Below the pieces are notes generated by a model. The model did not search any database and was not told the DNA's origin. It saw only the letters and a list, made by a program, of their open reading frames with translations. A stretch of 64,000 bases of DNA from Cordilura impudica (Eukaryota; Arthropoda; Insecta; Diptera; Scathophagidae), in assembly GCA_963682025.1 (NCBI GenBank), contig OY821520.1, forward strand, positions 243,652,507 through 243,716,506. Direction: 5' to 3'. The position numbers and the translations under genes were made by a program. Below, piece after piece: positions 55,496 to 64,000 of this stretch (the stretch's first letter is position 1; each line of letters begins with the position of its first letter).

Positions 55496-55860
55496 CCAGC
55501 CCTCGAAATTCGAGCGCAAATTCTAGGAAATTTTATTTTTTCATTAAATAAAGACCCTAAAAGTATGATAATCAATTATAGCCAATTCACAAATCAACAC
55601 AAAAAACAAACTCATTTTATTACAACCACATGAACAAATTTAATAAACACACACATAGCATTGTATAGTTTTATGTATGTATTAGTAGCAACTTTAAATG
55701 CAATTTACTTAAAATAAAGGAAAAAATTTAAAAATCTGTAAATCTGCAAAATGGCTAAAAAGAAATACCTCTCAAATAATAAACGTTTGATCAAAATTGG
55801 GATAAAACGGTGGAACAAAACATCAGTCACAAGAAATCGCCTAGCCTATTAATATTTTAA
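55496..55860 (-). mobile_element. Helitron (copy 7), uninterrupted reference for copy 6
   Basis: CTAG at 55496-55499, hairpin CCCTCGAAATTCGAGCG at 55509, and the 5' end reading TAAAATATTAATAGGCTAGG from about 55857; the expected TC is TT, so the 5' terminus is mutated. At 365 bases it contains the segments that flank the insertion in 43705-47818 as a continuous sequence. Confidence 0.78.
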
Positions 55861-56092
55861 ATTAGCTAATCAATTATAACAATATTTAATATTTATACTT
55901 AGCTGGAAAACCAGCAACAAAAATTAATATAATTTTTCAATAACTCATCTTATTACCAATATTTTTTGTGAAGCAACAACATCAACAACAACTGAATAAA
56001 AAAAAACAACTTGACAATTAAGGAAAACTCTGGTTTTGTTTTTGTATCACTAACAAGCAACAATAACAACAACAACAATAATAACAAGTAAG

Positions 56093-56867
56093 AAAATTAT
56101 AGTCGGTCTAGACCGACTATACGATACCCTATACCATGCGTTTAGAAACCCTATCTCTTAGGCCCAACTAACTGGACATTGAAAATATGCAAAAACCAAA
56201 TTTGAGTGGGATTTTTATTAATTTTTTTGGCTGCAGATATGAAAAAGTTCATATCGGATGCTATATCTATAAAACGACTAGGTCCAAAAATGGACCGATC
56301 CTGATCATGTTTGGTAAAGTCTCTTGTATTTTGCAAAAATATGTACAAACAAAATTTGAGAAGAATCAGTGCAATATTTTTGTTTTTTAATAGATTTAAG
56401 TGAAGATCGGGAAGCAGCTCTATATGGGGTCAAAGGGATTATTTTTGGACTACTCATTAGTGGATGTAATGAACGCATACAAACCCAATTTGAGTAAGAT
56501 CTATATGACAATTTGGATCTTATGGCAATTTATGTCGATTTCATATGGGTAATTTGTATGGGGGCTAGGTCTGAACATGGACCGATTCTCACCAATTTCA
56601 ATAGCGTTCATCCCATGGCCGATAAAAGCTTATATACCAAATTTCATCAAAATATATTCATATTTGCGACCTGCAGTTTGATTACAAGCTTTACATGGAC
56701 ACACAGACGGACGGACGGACGGACGGACATTGTTAAATCAACAAAGAAAGTGATTCTGATTCGATCGGTATAATTAAAGATGGGTCTAGGTCAAATATTT
56801 TTGGTTGTTACAAACAGCAGCACAAAGTCATTATACCCAAACCACATAGTGGTATAGGGTATAAAAA
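56093..56867 (+). mobile_element. Helentron-like element, subfamily A, full length, young-looking
   Basis: Palindrome TAGTCGGTCTAGACCGACTA intact, GTCY core GACGGACGGACGGACGGACGGAC at 56706, right hairpin intact. It shares a specific deletion (GGGGTCAAAGGGATTATTTTTGG in place of the longer CCTATGACTAAGAATTG text) with copies at 42202 and 60757, so these three form one sub-lineage. Confidence 0.82.
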
Positions 56868-57915
56868 GTGAACAATTTAAAAGTCACATCAGTGGACATT
56901 GTGATAATAAGAAAAAACAACACTATCCAAAACTAGGACTCGATAGACCACTTTTTTTAGTTCCAAAAATGGTCAAATAAAATAAAACCAGTGTTAAAAA
57001 TGTCATATGATTTGTTACGTTTATATGACGTTTTATGTTTACAAAAACAAAAAACAAACAAACAAAAAAACACAAAACGAAGAAAAAAAAAATGAAGACA
57101 TATTTGTTACCGTTATTAGTGTTGTTAAGGCTGGTGAATATGTTTCTAGAAAAATTTGTTTTAAGTTGAACACTTTAATTTATGTTGTTAAATTGTTGAC
57201 TTAAATTTAAATTTGTTTGAAAAAAAAGCGCCACTTTTTTATGGCTTTCAGGCGGTTGGCTTGATGACGGTTGTTTACTTTTAACAAATATAAAACGTAA
57301 ACTATTTTTTTTTTAACATCGATGTTTTATGCAGTCTCTTCACTTTGCAAATTTTCCACTTCATTTTGAATCCATTTAATATGCCTGAAATTTTATGCTG
57401 TATCTTCTGGCACGTTTTCATATCAGACAATAATTATATTTCAGTATTTCAATAACAATAATAGTAACATTGCTCTGTTTTCTGTTTTTTAATTTTTGCA
57501 TTTTCCATTTCAAAAACTAGGTGAAGTTTACTGGCATGTTAATGTTATGGGAGTACTACATCTACAAAAAAAAATAAAAAAATATTAAACGATGATTAAA
57601 TGCTGTGCAACGATTTTCTTTATTTGTAATGCATAAAACATTTATGAAGATTTGTTATCTTCTTAAGACTAAAGTTATTTTAAATGAAACAATACCAAAA
57701 ACAAAAAAAAACTAAAAACAAAACAATATGGAAAAATATTTAAACTAGTTTTTGAAATGCAAATGTAACCGCTACACAAATTAGAATATTTTTTCATCAA
57801 ATAATTGGTTGGCATAGAAACCGCAAAACCGTAGGTCAAAAGATTTAGAAAAAAAACGTTAAAATGTAAAATGTTTTGAAGGAAAATTTTCACTTCTTAT
57901 AATCTCCAGTTAAGA
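56868..57915. other. No recognisable gene
   Basis: AT-rich, with runs of AACAAA. A 60-codon frame at 57007 starts with ATG but is low complexity. Nothing is supported. Confidence 0.4.
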
Positions 57916-58090
57916 AACAAGTAAGAACATTATAGTCGCTTTAAAAACTATACAATGGATCAACTTTCGTGAGGTCATAATTGGATATATGCCGAAAATA
58001 TGTATTGCTAATAATTGTTGCCGCAAGTTCATATCAAAAACTATTTTCTAATGGGGGCTATATCAAAAAATTACCACATGTAATTTATGA
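57916..58090 (+). mobile_element. Helentron-like 5' fragment, strongly decayed
   Basis: AACAAGTAAGAACATTATAG, then TCGCTTTAAAAACTATACAA in place of the palindrome, GGATATATGCCGAAAATATG and GGGGGCTATATCAAAAAAT. The similarity fades by 58090. Confidence 0.5.
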
Positions 58091-58719
58091 ATTTTATTAA
58101 ATTTGGTATTATCCCACTCAACAAGACGTCCCATCTTTAAACAAAGCAGGTTTTAATATGTGTTAATTCAATTATGATGTCTGATGTTCATGGAACTTAA
58201 GGGTTTAAAACCTTTTTTTGCAATTTTTTTTATCTGAATGTACAACATGTCGAAAATGTTGTCTCAAAATTTCAATAAAACTATATCAGTTCTTAAAATA
58301 TATCAGTTCTTATAAATCAGTTCTTAAAAAACTAAATTGATTTTCTCGCAAACAACATCTGTGAAGTCCGTGCACATCATACTCAAAGTCTACTTGACCG
58401 ATTCTTTTGAAATTTTATATACTATTTCTACACATAAATCACCAGGTAATAACGAAGAGTTTTTTTTTTTTTTTTTTACCATTTTTTTTTTATTTTTTAA
58501 CAATAAATTCACCGAAATTTTATGGCAAAAATCATGTTTTTCACTTCAAAATGCTGCCAAAAATAAAAAAAATAAAAATAAACTCTTCTTAAAACCTTAT
58601 CCCCTTAAAGCTTTTATTTCAATATTAATAAATATAAATATTAAGCATTAAACATATAAGCATACATAAATACGAAAAAAAAAAAATAAAATAAAAATTA
58701 AATTTTGATGTATAAATAT
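58091..58719. other. No recognisable gene
   Basis: AT-rich, with poly(T) tracts at 58459 and 58485 and poly(A) at 58676. Frames over these tracts are not gene-like. Confidence 0.4.
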
Positions 58720-60756
58720 TAGGGTGGAGCGATTTTCATTTTATTTGTTAATTACTTAGTAATACCTGCCAAAAGTTGCTCTTTTAGGTCATTATTAAAC
58801 ACAAAAAAAATCAGTTAGGTAGCGCTATGTTTAGAGGTGCCCCCAACATCATACAGTTTTCACTTTATGTTTTTTAACTTCTTGTATTTTATTATTTTGA
58901 ATCAAGTTCAGTTTTGTTGGTAGTTGATCTAGTTTGCAATTTTTTCAACGTTACTCGGGTTTTAAGTTTGTCATTTTCCATTAATCTTCAAAACTTTTCA
59001 GTAATTTTTATTGACTTTTAATTTTGTTCTTCTAGTATATTCCTGGAATATAAAAGATGGAATAATATTCCATAATATAAAAGATGGAATAATATTCTAT
59101 AATATTCCATCTTTTATATTCGCAGTTTAATTAATTATTGTAATACTGTAGTAATACTACAGTGTAGTATAGATTAATAATATATTATATTATACTGATT
59201 AGGATAAAATGTCTCAAGTTAAAACGCGACAAACGACGAGCTGTCCTGTGTTAGGTTTTCCGGAGAAGTTATCTGTATCTCAGTTACCAACTTGTAACGG
59301 CGTTATGAAAAATTATGAATTAAAGCCTGACAAAACAGCAAAAGAGCCGACAGTTCATGAAATATCTGAAAGATTGACTCACGAAGTTTTAGAAATATGG
59401 CAAATATTGCTGCCAACTGTGAGTATATATAGAATTCTTCAACTTATTCGTTCCTACCACGACAAATATAGGAGCTTAATGAAGCCATATCAAGGTCGTC
59501 AAACTAACAAAAATTATCAAGAAAAGATTAATACAATTATAACCGAGTCCCATACACTTTTTGATATATGCAGCTGTAAATGCAAACTTATCTCGAATTG
59601 TAATTGCATTAAAGGAAGTCGTGTTCCCAAGGAAGAAATAAGTTTTTTACTGGATCAAAGAACAATAAGAAAAATGATGATAGGTGCTGTGGATGTGATT
59701 GCAACTATAAAGTATAAGAAAAAAACAAGAAAGAAAAGAAAAAAGTTTATCGCGTAACAGGGAGATAAATTATTTTGACAAACCTTGTTGTTCTTGGTCT
59801 TTAACTGCTGGCTTGCCAAACAAAAGCAGCAGCTCAAGCGATAGCTTAATTGTGCCATCTTTTAGACCTAACCATAAAGAACAGTTGAAAGAATAGCTTC
59901 GCCGCCTCAAAAAAAAAAAAGTTATTAAATTTTCCATCGTTAGCCCTTGCCTGCGATCGTACTGGAGTTTCTGACAGAGCCGCTGCCATTATAGCTTCTT
60001 CTGTCTTAAAAGATGTTGGCATTATTTCATCAAACAATCCAAGTGGTGTTATTGATCGTTCGAAGTTGCGCCGTGAGAGAGCTAAAGTCAGATCAACTCT
60101 ATAAGAAGCAAATCGCAATAAAATCATTCGCGGTATGTACTTTGATGGGAAAAAGGCCAAAACTTTGGTTATTATTCAGAAAGAAGGGAAATTTTATAGA
60201 AAACTCCAGATTGAAGATCATTATGTGATTTTATCGGAACCAGCAAGCGACTATTTCGGGCACGTTACATGTGAGTTGGGGACTGCTAAAGGTATTAAAG
60301 ATACTATAACAACTCACTTGAATTTTAAGTCGGTAATACTGAGTGAAATAACTGTTGTTGGCTGCGATGGAAGAGTAGTAAATACAGGTTTCAAAGGTGG
60401 TATTATTTGTCTGATGGAAGAAGAACTAAACAGACCAAAAAGCCCTACGTACACTCTATAATACATAAAACAAATAAGTTTGGTCTAAAATCAATATTCG
60501 GCCATTGCAGTTGTTTATATGTCAGTTGCATTCTAATGAACTACCACAGCGGCAATTTTTGTGACATTTAGATGGGAAAACTACAGGACCTAAATGCTTT
60601 TCAGGTGCCATCGGATCTGAATTACAAAATTGTCAAACAAGGCGATATAGGAATTTCATCTTAAATTATTGGAAGTACAAAAATACTAAAAGCTAAACCA
60701 TCTTTAGCTGTCATTCGATCTAAAACATCAGGCATTGTATTATCTTCTTCAGTTTA
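58720..60756 (+). mobile_element. Relative of the 49-kb transposon: left end and coding relic
   Basis: TAGGGTGGAGCGATTTTC at 58720 shares the TAGGGTG start with the elements at 29964 and 49223. The coding relic follows 490 bases downstream. The right end is missing; the Helentron-like element at 60757 interrupts or truncates it. A 25-base hairpin-forming triplicate (AATATAAAAGATGGAATAATATT) lies at 59048-59120 between the end and the gene. Confidence 0.6.
59209..60650 (+). pseudogene. hAT-like DDE transposase relic, divergent subfamily
   Basis: The first frame (59209-59757, 182 codons, ATG start) has LPTVSIYRILQLIRSYHDKY, LFDICSCKCKLISNCNC and VPKEEISFLLDQRTIRKMM, equivalent to the LFDIA and FLIKQR blocks of the protein at 49810, with an added cysteine cluster. 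After about 175 damaged bases, another frame (59934-60461, one TAA near 60102) has ALACDRTGVSDRAAAIIASS, DRSKLRRERAKVRSTL, GMYFDGKKAKTLVI, LSEPASDYFGHVTCELG and ITVVGCDGRVVNTGFKGGII. The last pieces (60505-60640) read CQLHSNELPQRQFL, HLDGKTTGPKCFSGAIG. CDG and NTG correspond to the FDTTSSNTG block of the 49-kb protein. Confidence 0.72.
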
Positions 60757-61552
60757 AAACAGGTAAGAAAATTATAGTCGGTCTAGATCGACTATACGAT
60801 ACCCTATACCATGCGTTTAGAAACCCTATCTCTTAGGCCCAACTAACTGGACATTGAAAATAAACAAAAACCAAATTTGAGTGGGATTTTTATTAATTTT
60901 TTTGGCTGCAGATATGAAAAAGTTCATATCGGATGCTATATCTATAAAGGGACTAGGTCCAAAAATGGACCGATCCTGATCATGTTTGGTAAAGTCTCTT
61001 GTATTTTGCAAAAATATGTAGAAACAAAATTTGAGAAGAGTCAGTGCAATATTTTTGTTTTTTAATAGATTTAAGTGAAGATCGGGAAGCAGCTCCATAT
61101 GGGGTCAAAGGGATCATTTTTGGACTACTCATTAGTGGATGTAATGAACGCATACAAACCCAATTTGAGTGAGATCTATATGACAATTTGGATCTTATGG
61201 CAATTTATGTCGATTTCATATGGGTAATTTGTATGGGGGCTAGGTCTGAACATGGACCGATTCTCGCCAATTTCAATAGCGTTCATCCCATGGCTTATAT
61301 ACCAAATTTCATCAAAATATATTCATATCTGCGACCTGCAGTTTGATTACAAGCTTTACATGGACACACAGACGGACGGACGGACGGACGGACGGACGGA
61401 CGGACAGACGGACGGACATTGTTAAAACTCAGAAAGTGATTCTGATTCGATCGGTATAATTAAAGATGGGTCTAGGTCAAATATTTTTGGTTGTTACAAA
61501 CAGCAGCACAAAGTCATTATACCCAAACCACATAGTGGTATAGGGTATAAAT
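60757..61552 (+). mobile_element. Helentron-like element, subfamily A, with expanded GGAC run
   Basis: Intact ends; the palindrome has one change (GGTCTAGATCGAC). The GACG core is the longest in the window (GGAC units from 61373 to 61417, one of them GACA). The adjoining TCAACAAAG word seen in the copy at 56093 is deleted here. Confidence 0.8.
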
Positions 61553-61608
61553 AGTTGGTAATTCTTCCAACATTTTTATTCATATTGCGGTACAAGGATT
61601 TTACCAAT

Positions 61609-62378
61609 TTTGTTCTGATGTTTGTAACTACCAAAAATATTTGACCTAGACCCATCTTTTATTATACTAATCGACTCAGAATCACTTTCTGAGTCAGAAT
61701 CACTTACTGAGTCGATTTAGCGATGTCCGACTGTCCGTGCGTCTGTGTGTCCATGTAAACTTTATAATCAAACTACAGGTCGCAAATACGAATATATTTT
61801 AATGAAATTTGGTATATAAGCTTTTATCGGCCAAAGGATGAACGCTATTGAAATTGGTGAAATTCGGTCCATGTTCAGACCTAGACCCCATACAAATAAC
61901 CCCTATGAAACCGACTTAAATTGCCTTAAGATCCAAATTATCATATAGATCCCGGTCAACTTCGGCCTGTGTATGTTTATTACATCCATTTATCAGTTGT
62001 CCAAAAATAAACCCCATATGGCAATTCTTTGTCATAGCCTCCATATAAAGCTGCTACCCGTTTTTCACTTAAATCTATCAAAAAACAAAAATGTTGCACA
62101 GTTTTCTCTAATTTGGTTTGTATATATTTTTTTTTTTAAATATAAGTGACTTTACCAAATATGGTCGCTTCATTTTTAGACCTGGTCCCCATATATATAG
62201 CTTCCGATAAGAACTTTTTCATATCTGCAGCCAAAAAAATTAATAACAATGCCACTCAAATTTGGTTTATGCTTATTTTCTATATCCACTTTGTTTGGCC
62301 TAGGAGATAAGGTCTCTAAGCCATGGTATAGGGTATCATATAGTCGCTCTAGACCGACTATAATTTTCTTACTTGTTT
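61609..62378 (-). mobile_element. Helentron-like element, subfamily A, in opposite orientation, 3' hairpin missing
   Basis: Begins at GTTCTGATGTTTGTAACTACC (without the terminal CCACTATGTGG hairpin) and ends ATAGTCGCTCTAGACCGACTATA with ATTTTCTTACTTGTTT. A direct repeat GAATCACTTTCTGAGTC / GAATCACTTACTGAGTC is present at 61679-61716. It faces the copy ending at 61552, 56 bases away, so transcripts across both could form a hairpin. Confidence 0.75.
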
Positions 62379-62869
62379 TGAAATGTGTCTGCTTACACCA
62401 CAGACTTTAATTATTTTCATGCATTTATTGCACCTATCCCGTTTTCCACTTAATTCTCATAGAAAGTAATACGAGAATTCTTGGTTTCCTTGGCAATTCT
62501 TTTCAAAAATATGATTGCCCATGTTCATGGCTTAAATTTTTTTAATTTAATTTTCATTTTCAACAGAAATTAAAAGTGTATTCACCTTTTGTACCGCATT
62601 GGTTTATAAAAGGATAAACCTGAAATTAATACTCTATTTACTGCAGTATCATCTAGCTATAATTCTATTATATAAATATATTGACGAGACAAGAATTTCT
62701 GACATTCATAAAACAAACAAATATTTCTGAATTATGAAAATTCAAAATAACAAATGAATATCAGTATTGTCGCATGCGTTATTCCAGTATTTCGGTATTC
62801 GATTGAAGCCTGTACCGGTAATACCGGTATTGTAATCCCTAAATGTAGACGATGTGTTAAAACAACAAT
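62379..62869. other. No recognisable gene
   Basis: AT-rich. A small inverted run of ACCGGTAATACCGGTATTG lies at 62813-62831. Nothing else is supported. Confidence 0.4.
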
Positions 62870-63355
62870 TTATATTGGAATTATCTTATTAAAAAGTGAG
62901 GCGTTGCTAACTTGCTTAATCGTAAAACTCTTCCAAAGATGTACCGCAAATATGTAGAACTGCCACTCAGATACCAAAGTATGGTGCCGAAATTGTATTA
63001 AATTGTTATTTCTTCGGAGCCTACTAGAATGCAAACGTTGATGAAGATATTTTTCTTCTTGATTTATAGTTATTTTATATAAAAAAAAAAGAAGTGATTT
63101 TATTTCTAGCAAGTCATCAATATTGACACCGTAGATTTTCTTTAAATAGGATGAATAGCTTGCGATATTGTTAAACGTGATGTTTAACCTGGTCTTACTC
63201 TTTGCATCACAACTAGCAAATACTGCATAAAATAATGTTGGTATTGTGTAGGTCTTAGGTAGTAGTAAGCGAATATTAACTGGGGTGCAATATTGAGGAG
63301 ACCAGAGAGTTCGCAAAATCGAATATATTTTACCGCACGCTACGCAGTGGCTCAC
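62870..63355 (-). pseudogene. Non-LTR retrotransposon RT, C-terminal fragment
   Basis: 161 codons starting within the RT thumb: GKIYSILRTLWSPQYCTPVN, LLPKTYTIPTLFYAVFASCD, SKTRLNITFNNIASYSSYL, KIYGVNIDDLLEIKSLLFFL, and the end block SEWQFYIFAVHLWKS. The same block order, with about half the residues identical by eye, occurs in the retrotransposon at 43951-47701. The frame is open here but is cut off at both ends, so it is a fragment. Confidence 0.78.
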
Positions 63356-63885
63356 TGTGAGATTTTGCTTGCAAAAAGTCCGTTTTTCGAGTGTAAAATA
63401 TCAAAAATTAAATGATGCAGTTTTATAGAGAATTGTTTAACTAAGAGAAATGCAACATAACTGTTTTTCTAGAGATTTTTTTTTTGTCCAAAATAACGCG
63501 GTAAAGTCAGCTAAAAGAAACTGCCTCACATTTTCGTGCATTTCTATGGTCTGGGTAGATTATTACTTTTAGTCATATCTATGTGGGTATATTTGAAATA
63601 TTAAGTATTGCAACATTAATTTTGAAAAAAAAATAATTGGATAACAATAATAGTTTAAAACATATTTAGTTTTGTATGATGGCACCTAGAAATTAAATGT
63701 TTTTAGTTTTACTTGGACACAAAAACTTTGTGTTGTGGTTACAAATAAATTAAAGGTGGGGGTATTCATTTGATTTAATAAATAAAATTCGGATAATATT
63801 GTATACTGTTGAACAAAGTTACAAATTTTATAAAAAAAAAGTCCCACAAAATTTCATTTCAGTAATTCACGATATAAAATTTTTT
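63356..63885. other. No recognisable gene
   Basis: AT-rich. Nothing is supported. Confidence 0.4.
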
Positions 63886-63887
63886 AT

Positions 63888-64000
63888 TTTAAATTTTCAA
63901 TTTTAAATTTTAAATTTTAAATTTAAAATTTTAAATTTTAAATTTTAAATTTTAAATTTTAAATTTTAAATTTTAAATTTTACATTTCACATTTTAAATT
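63888..64000. repeat. AAATTTTAAATTTT minisatellite reaching the window edge
   Basis: A near-perfect 10-11 base unit (TTTTAAATTTTAAA) repeated about ten times. It is self-complementary, so the array can fold on itself. Its right limit is outside the window. Confidence 0.88.

Noticed and set aside
15849..61186. Recurring 60-80 codon frames such as those starting MDLMAIYVDFI or MSGIFINFFG
   Set aside because: They recur at the same place in every Helentron-like copy, on both strands and often broken; this family carries no gene.
1..64000. Integrated viral sequence (endogenous virus or LTR retrovirus)
   Set aside because: No capsid, polymerase, envelope or integrase motif and no LTR pair were seen; all reverse transcriptase pieces are of the non-LTR type.

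Overview
This is an AT-rich stretch of an insect nuclear genome, most likely from a calyptrate fly (blow fly, house fly or stable fly group). The evidence is the single recognisable host gene, a divergent ionotropic chemoreceptor of the dipteran type, and a dozen copies of DINE-1/mini-me-like (Helentron) elements with the GTCY microsatellite core known from Diptera. No bacterial gene organisation, CRISPR array, rRNA gene or convincing tRNA gene was seen. The species call is inference.

Layout. 1-1.3 kb: 5' part of an ionotropic receptor on the minus strand, open to the window edge. 1.6-6.5 kb: a BED-finger fragment, a small inverted-repeat element, a 1.4 kb fold-back element, a Helentron-like element and a short Helitron. 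7.5-10.3 kb: a possible exon, a Helentron-like element and a decayed Helitron with helicase remnant. 10.6-20 kb: a non-LTR remnant, five Helentron-like copies, a Helitron nested in a Helitron, and a tandem-repeat element. 20.2-28.5 kb: a Helentron-like element swollen by about 1 kb of minisatellite, a dispersed ATCATCAGTAACTGATGA repeat field, an internally deleted Helitron and a long-TIR element. 29.2-32.8 kb: a Helentron-like copy followed by a nearly perfect 2.9 kb palindrome. 36.1-39.5 kb: an element with about 0.46 kb terminal inverted repeats carrying a broken gene whose protein has the motif order of FEN1/XPG 5' nucleases plus a cysteine-rich tail. 39.7-43.0 kb: a hAT transposase split by a Helentron-like element that itself holds a non-LTR insertion. 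43.7-47.8 kb: a Helitron containing a 5'-truncated non-LTR retrotransposon, which in turn contains a FLYWCH-bearing (Mutator-like) element and the end of another Helitron. 49.2-52.7 kb: a nearly complete hAT-like transposon with perfect 8-bp target duplication. 53.1-54.9 kb: Tc1 and mariner relics. 55-63.4 kb: Helitrons, Helentron-like copies, a second relative of the 49-kb transposase, and another non-LTR tail. The last 110 bases are an AAATTTTAAATTTT minisatellite.

How it fits together. Apart from the receptor there is no evidence that genes here cooperate; the window is an accumulation of nested mobile elements whose order of insertion can be read from interruptions and target duplications. 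The three most interesting objects are the nuclease-bearing long-TIR element (36.1-39.5 kb), the giant palindrome (30.0-32.8 kb), and a group of elements sharing TAGGGTG termini (30.0, 49.2 and 58.7 kb). Positions and reading frames were read by eye; family names rest on recalled motif patterns, not on database searches.
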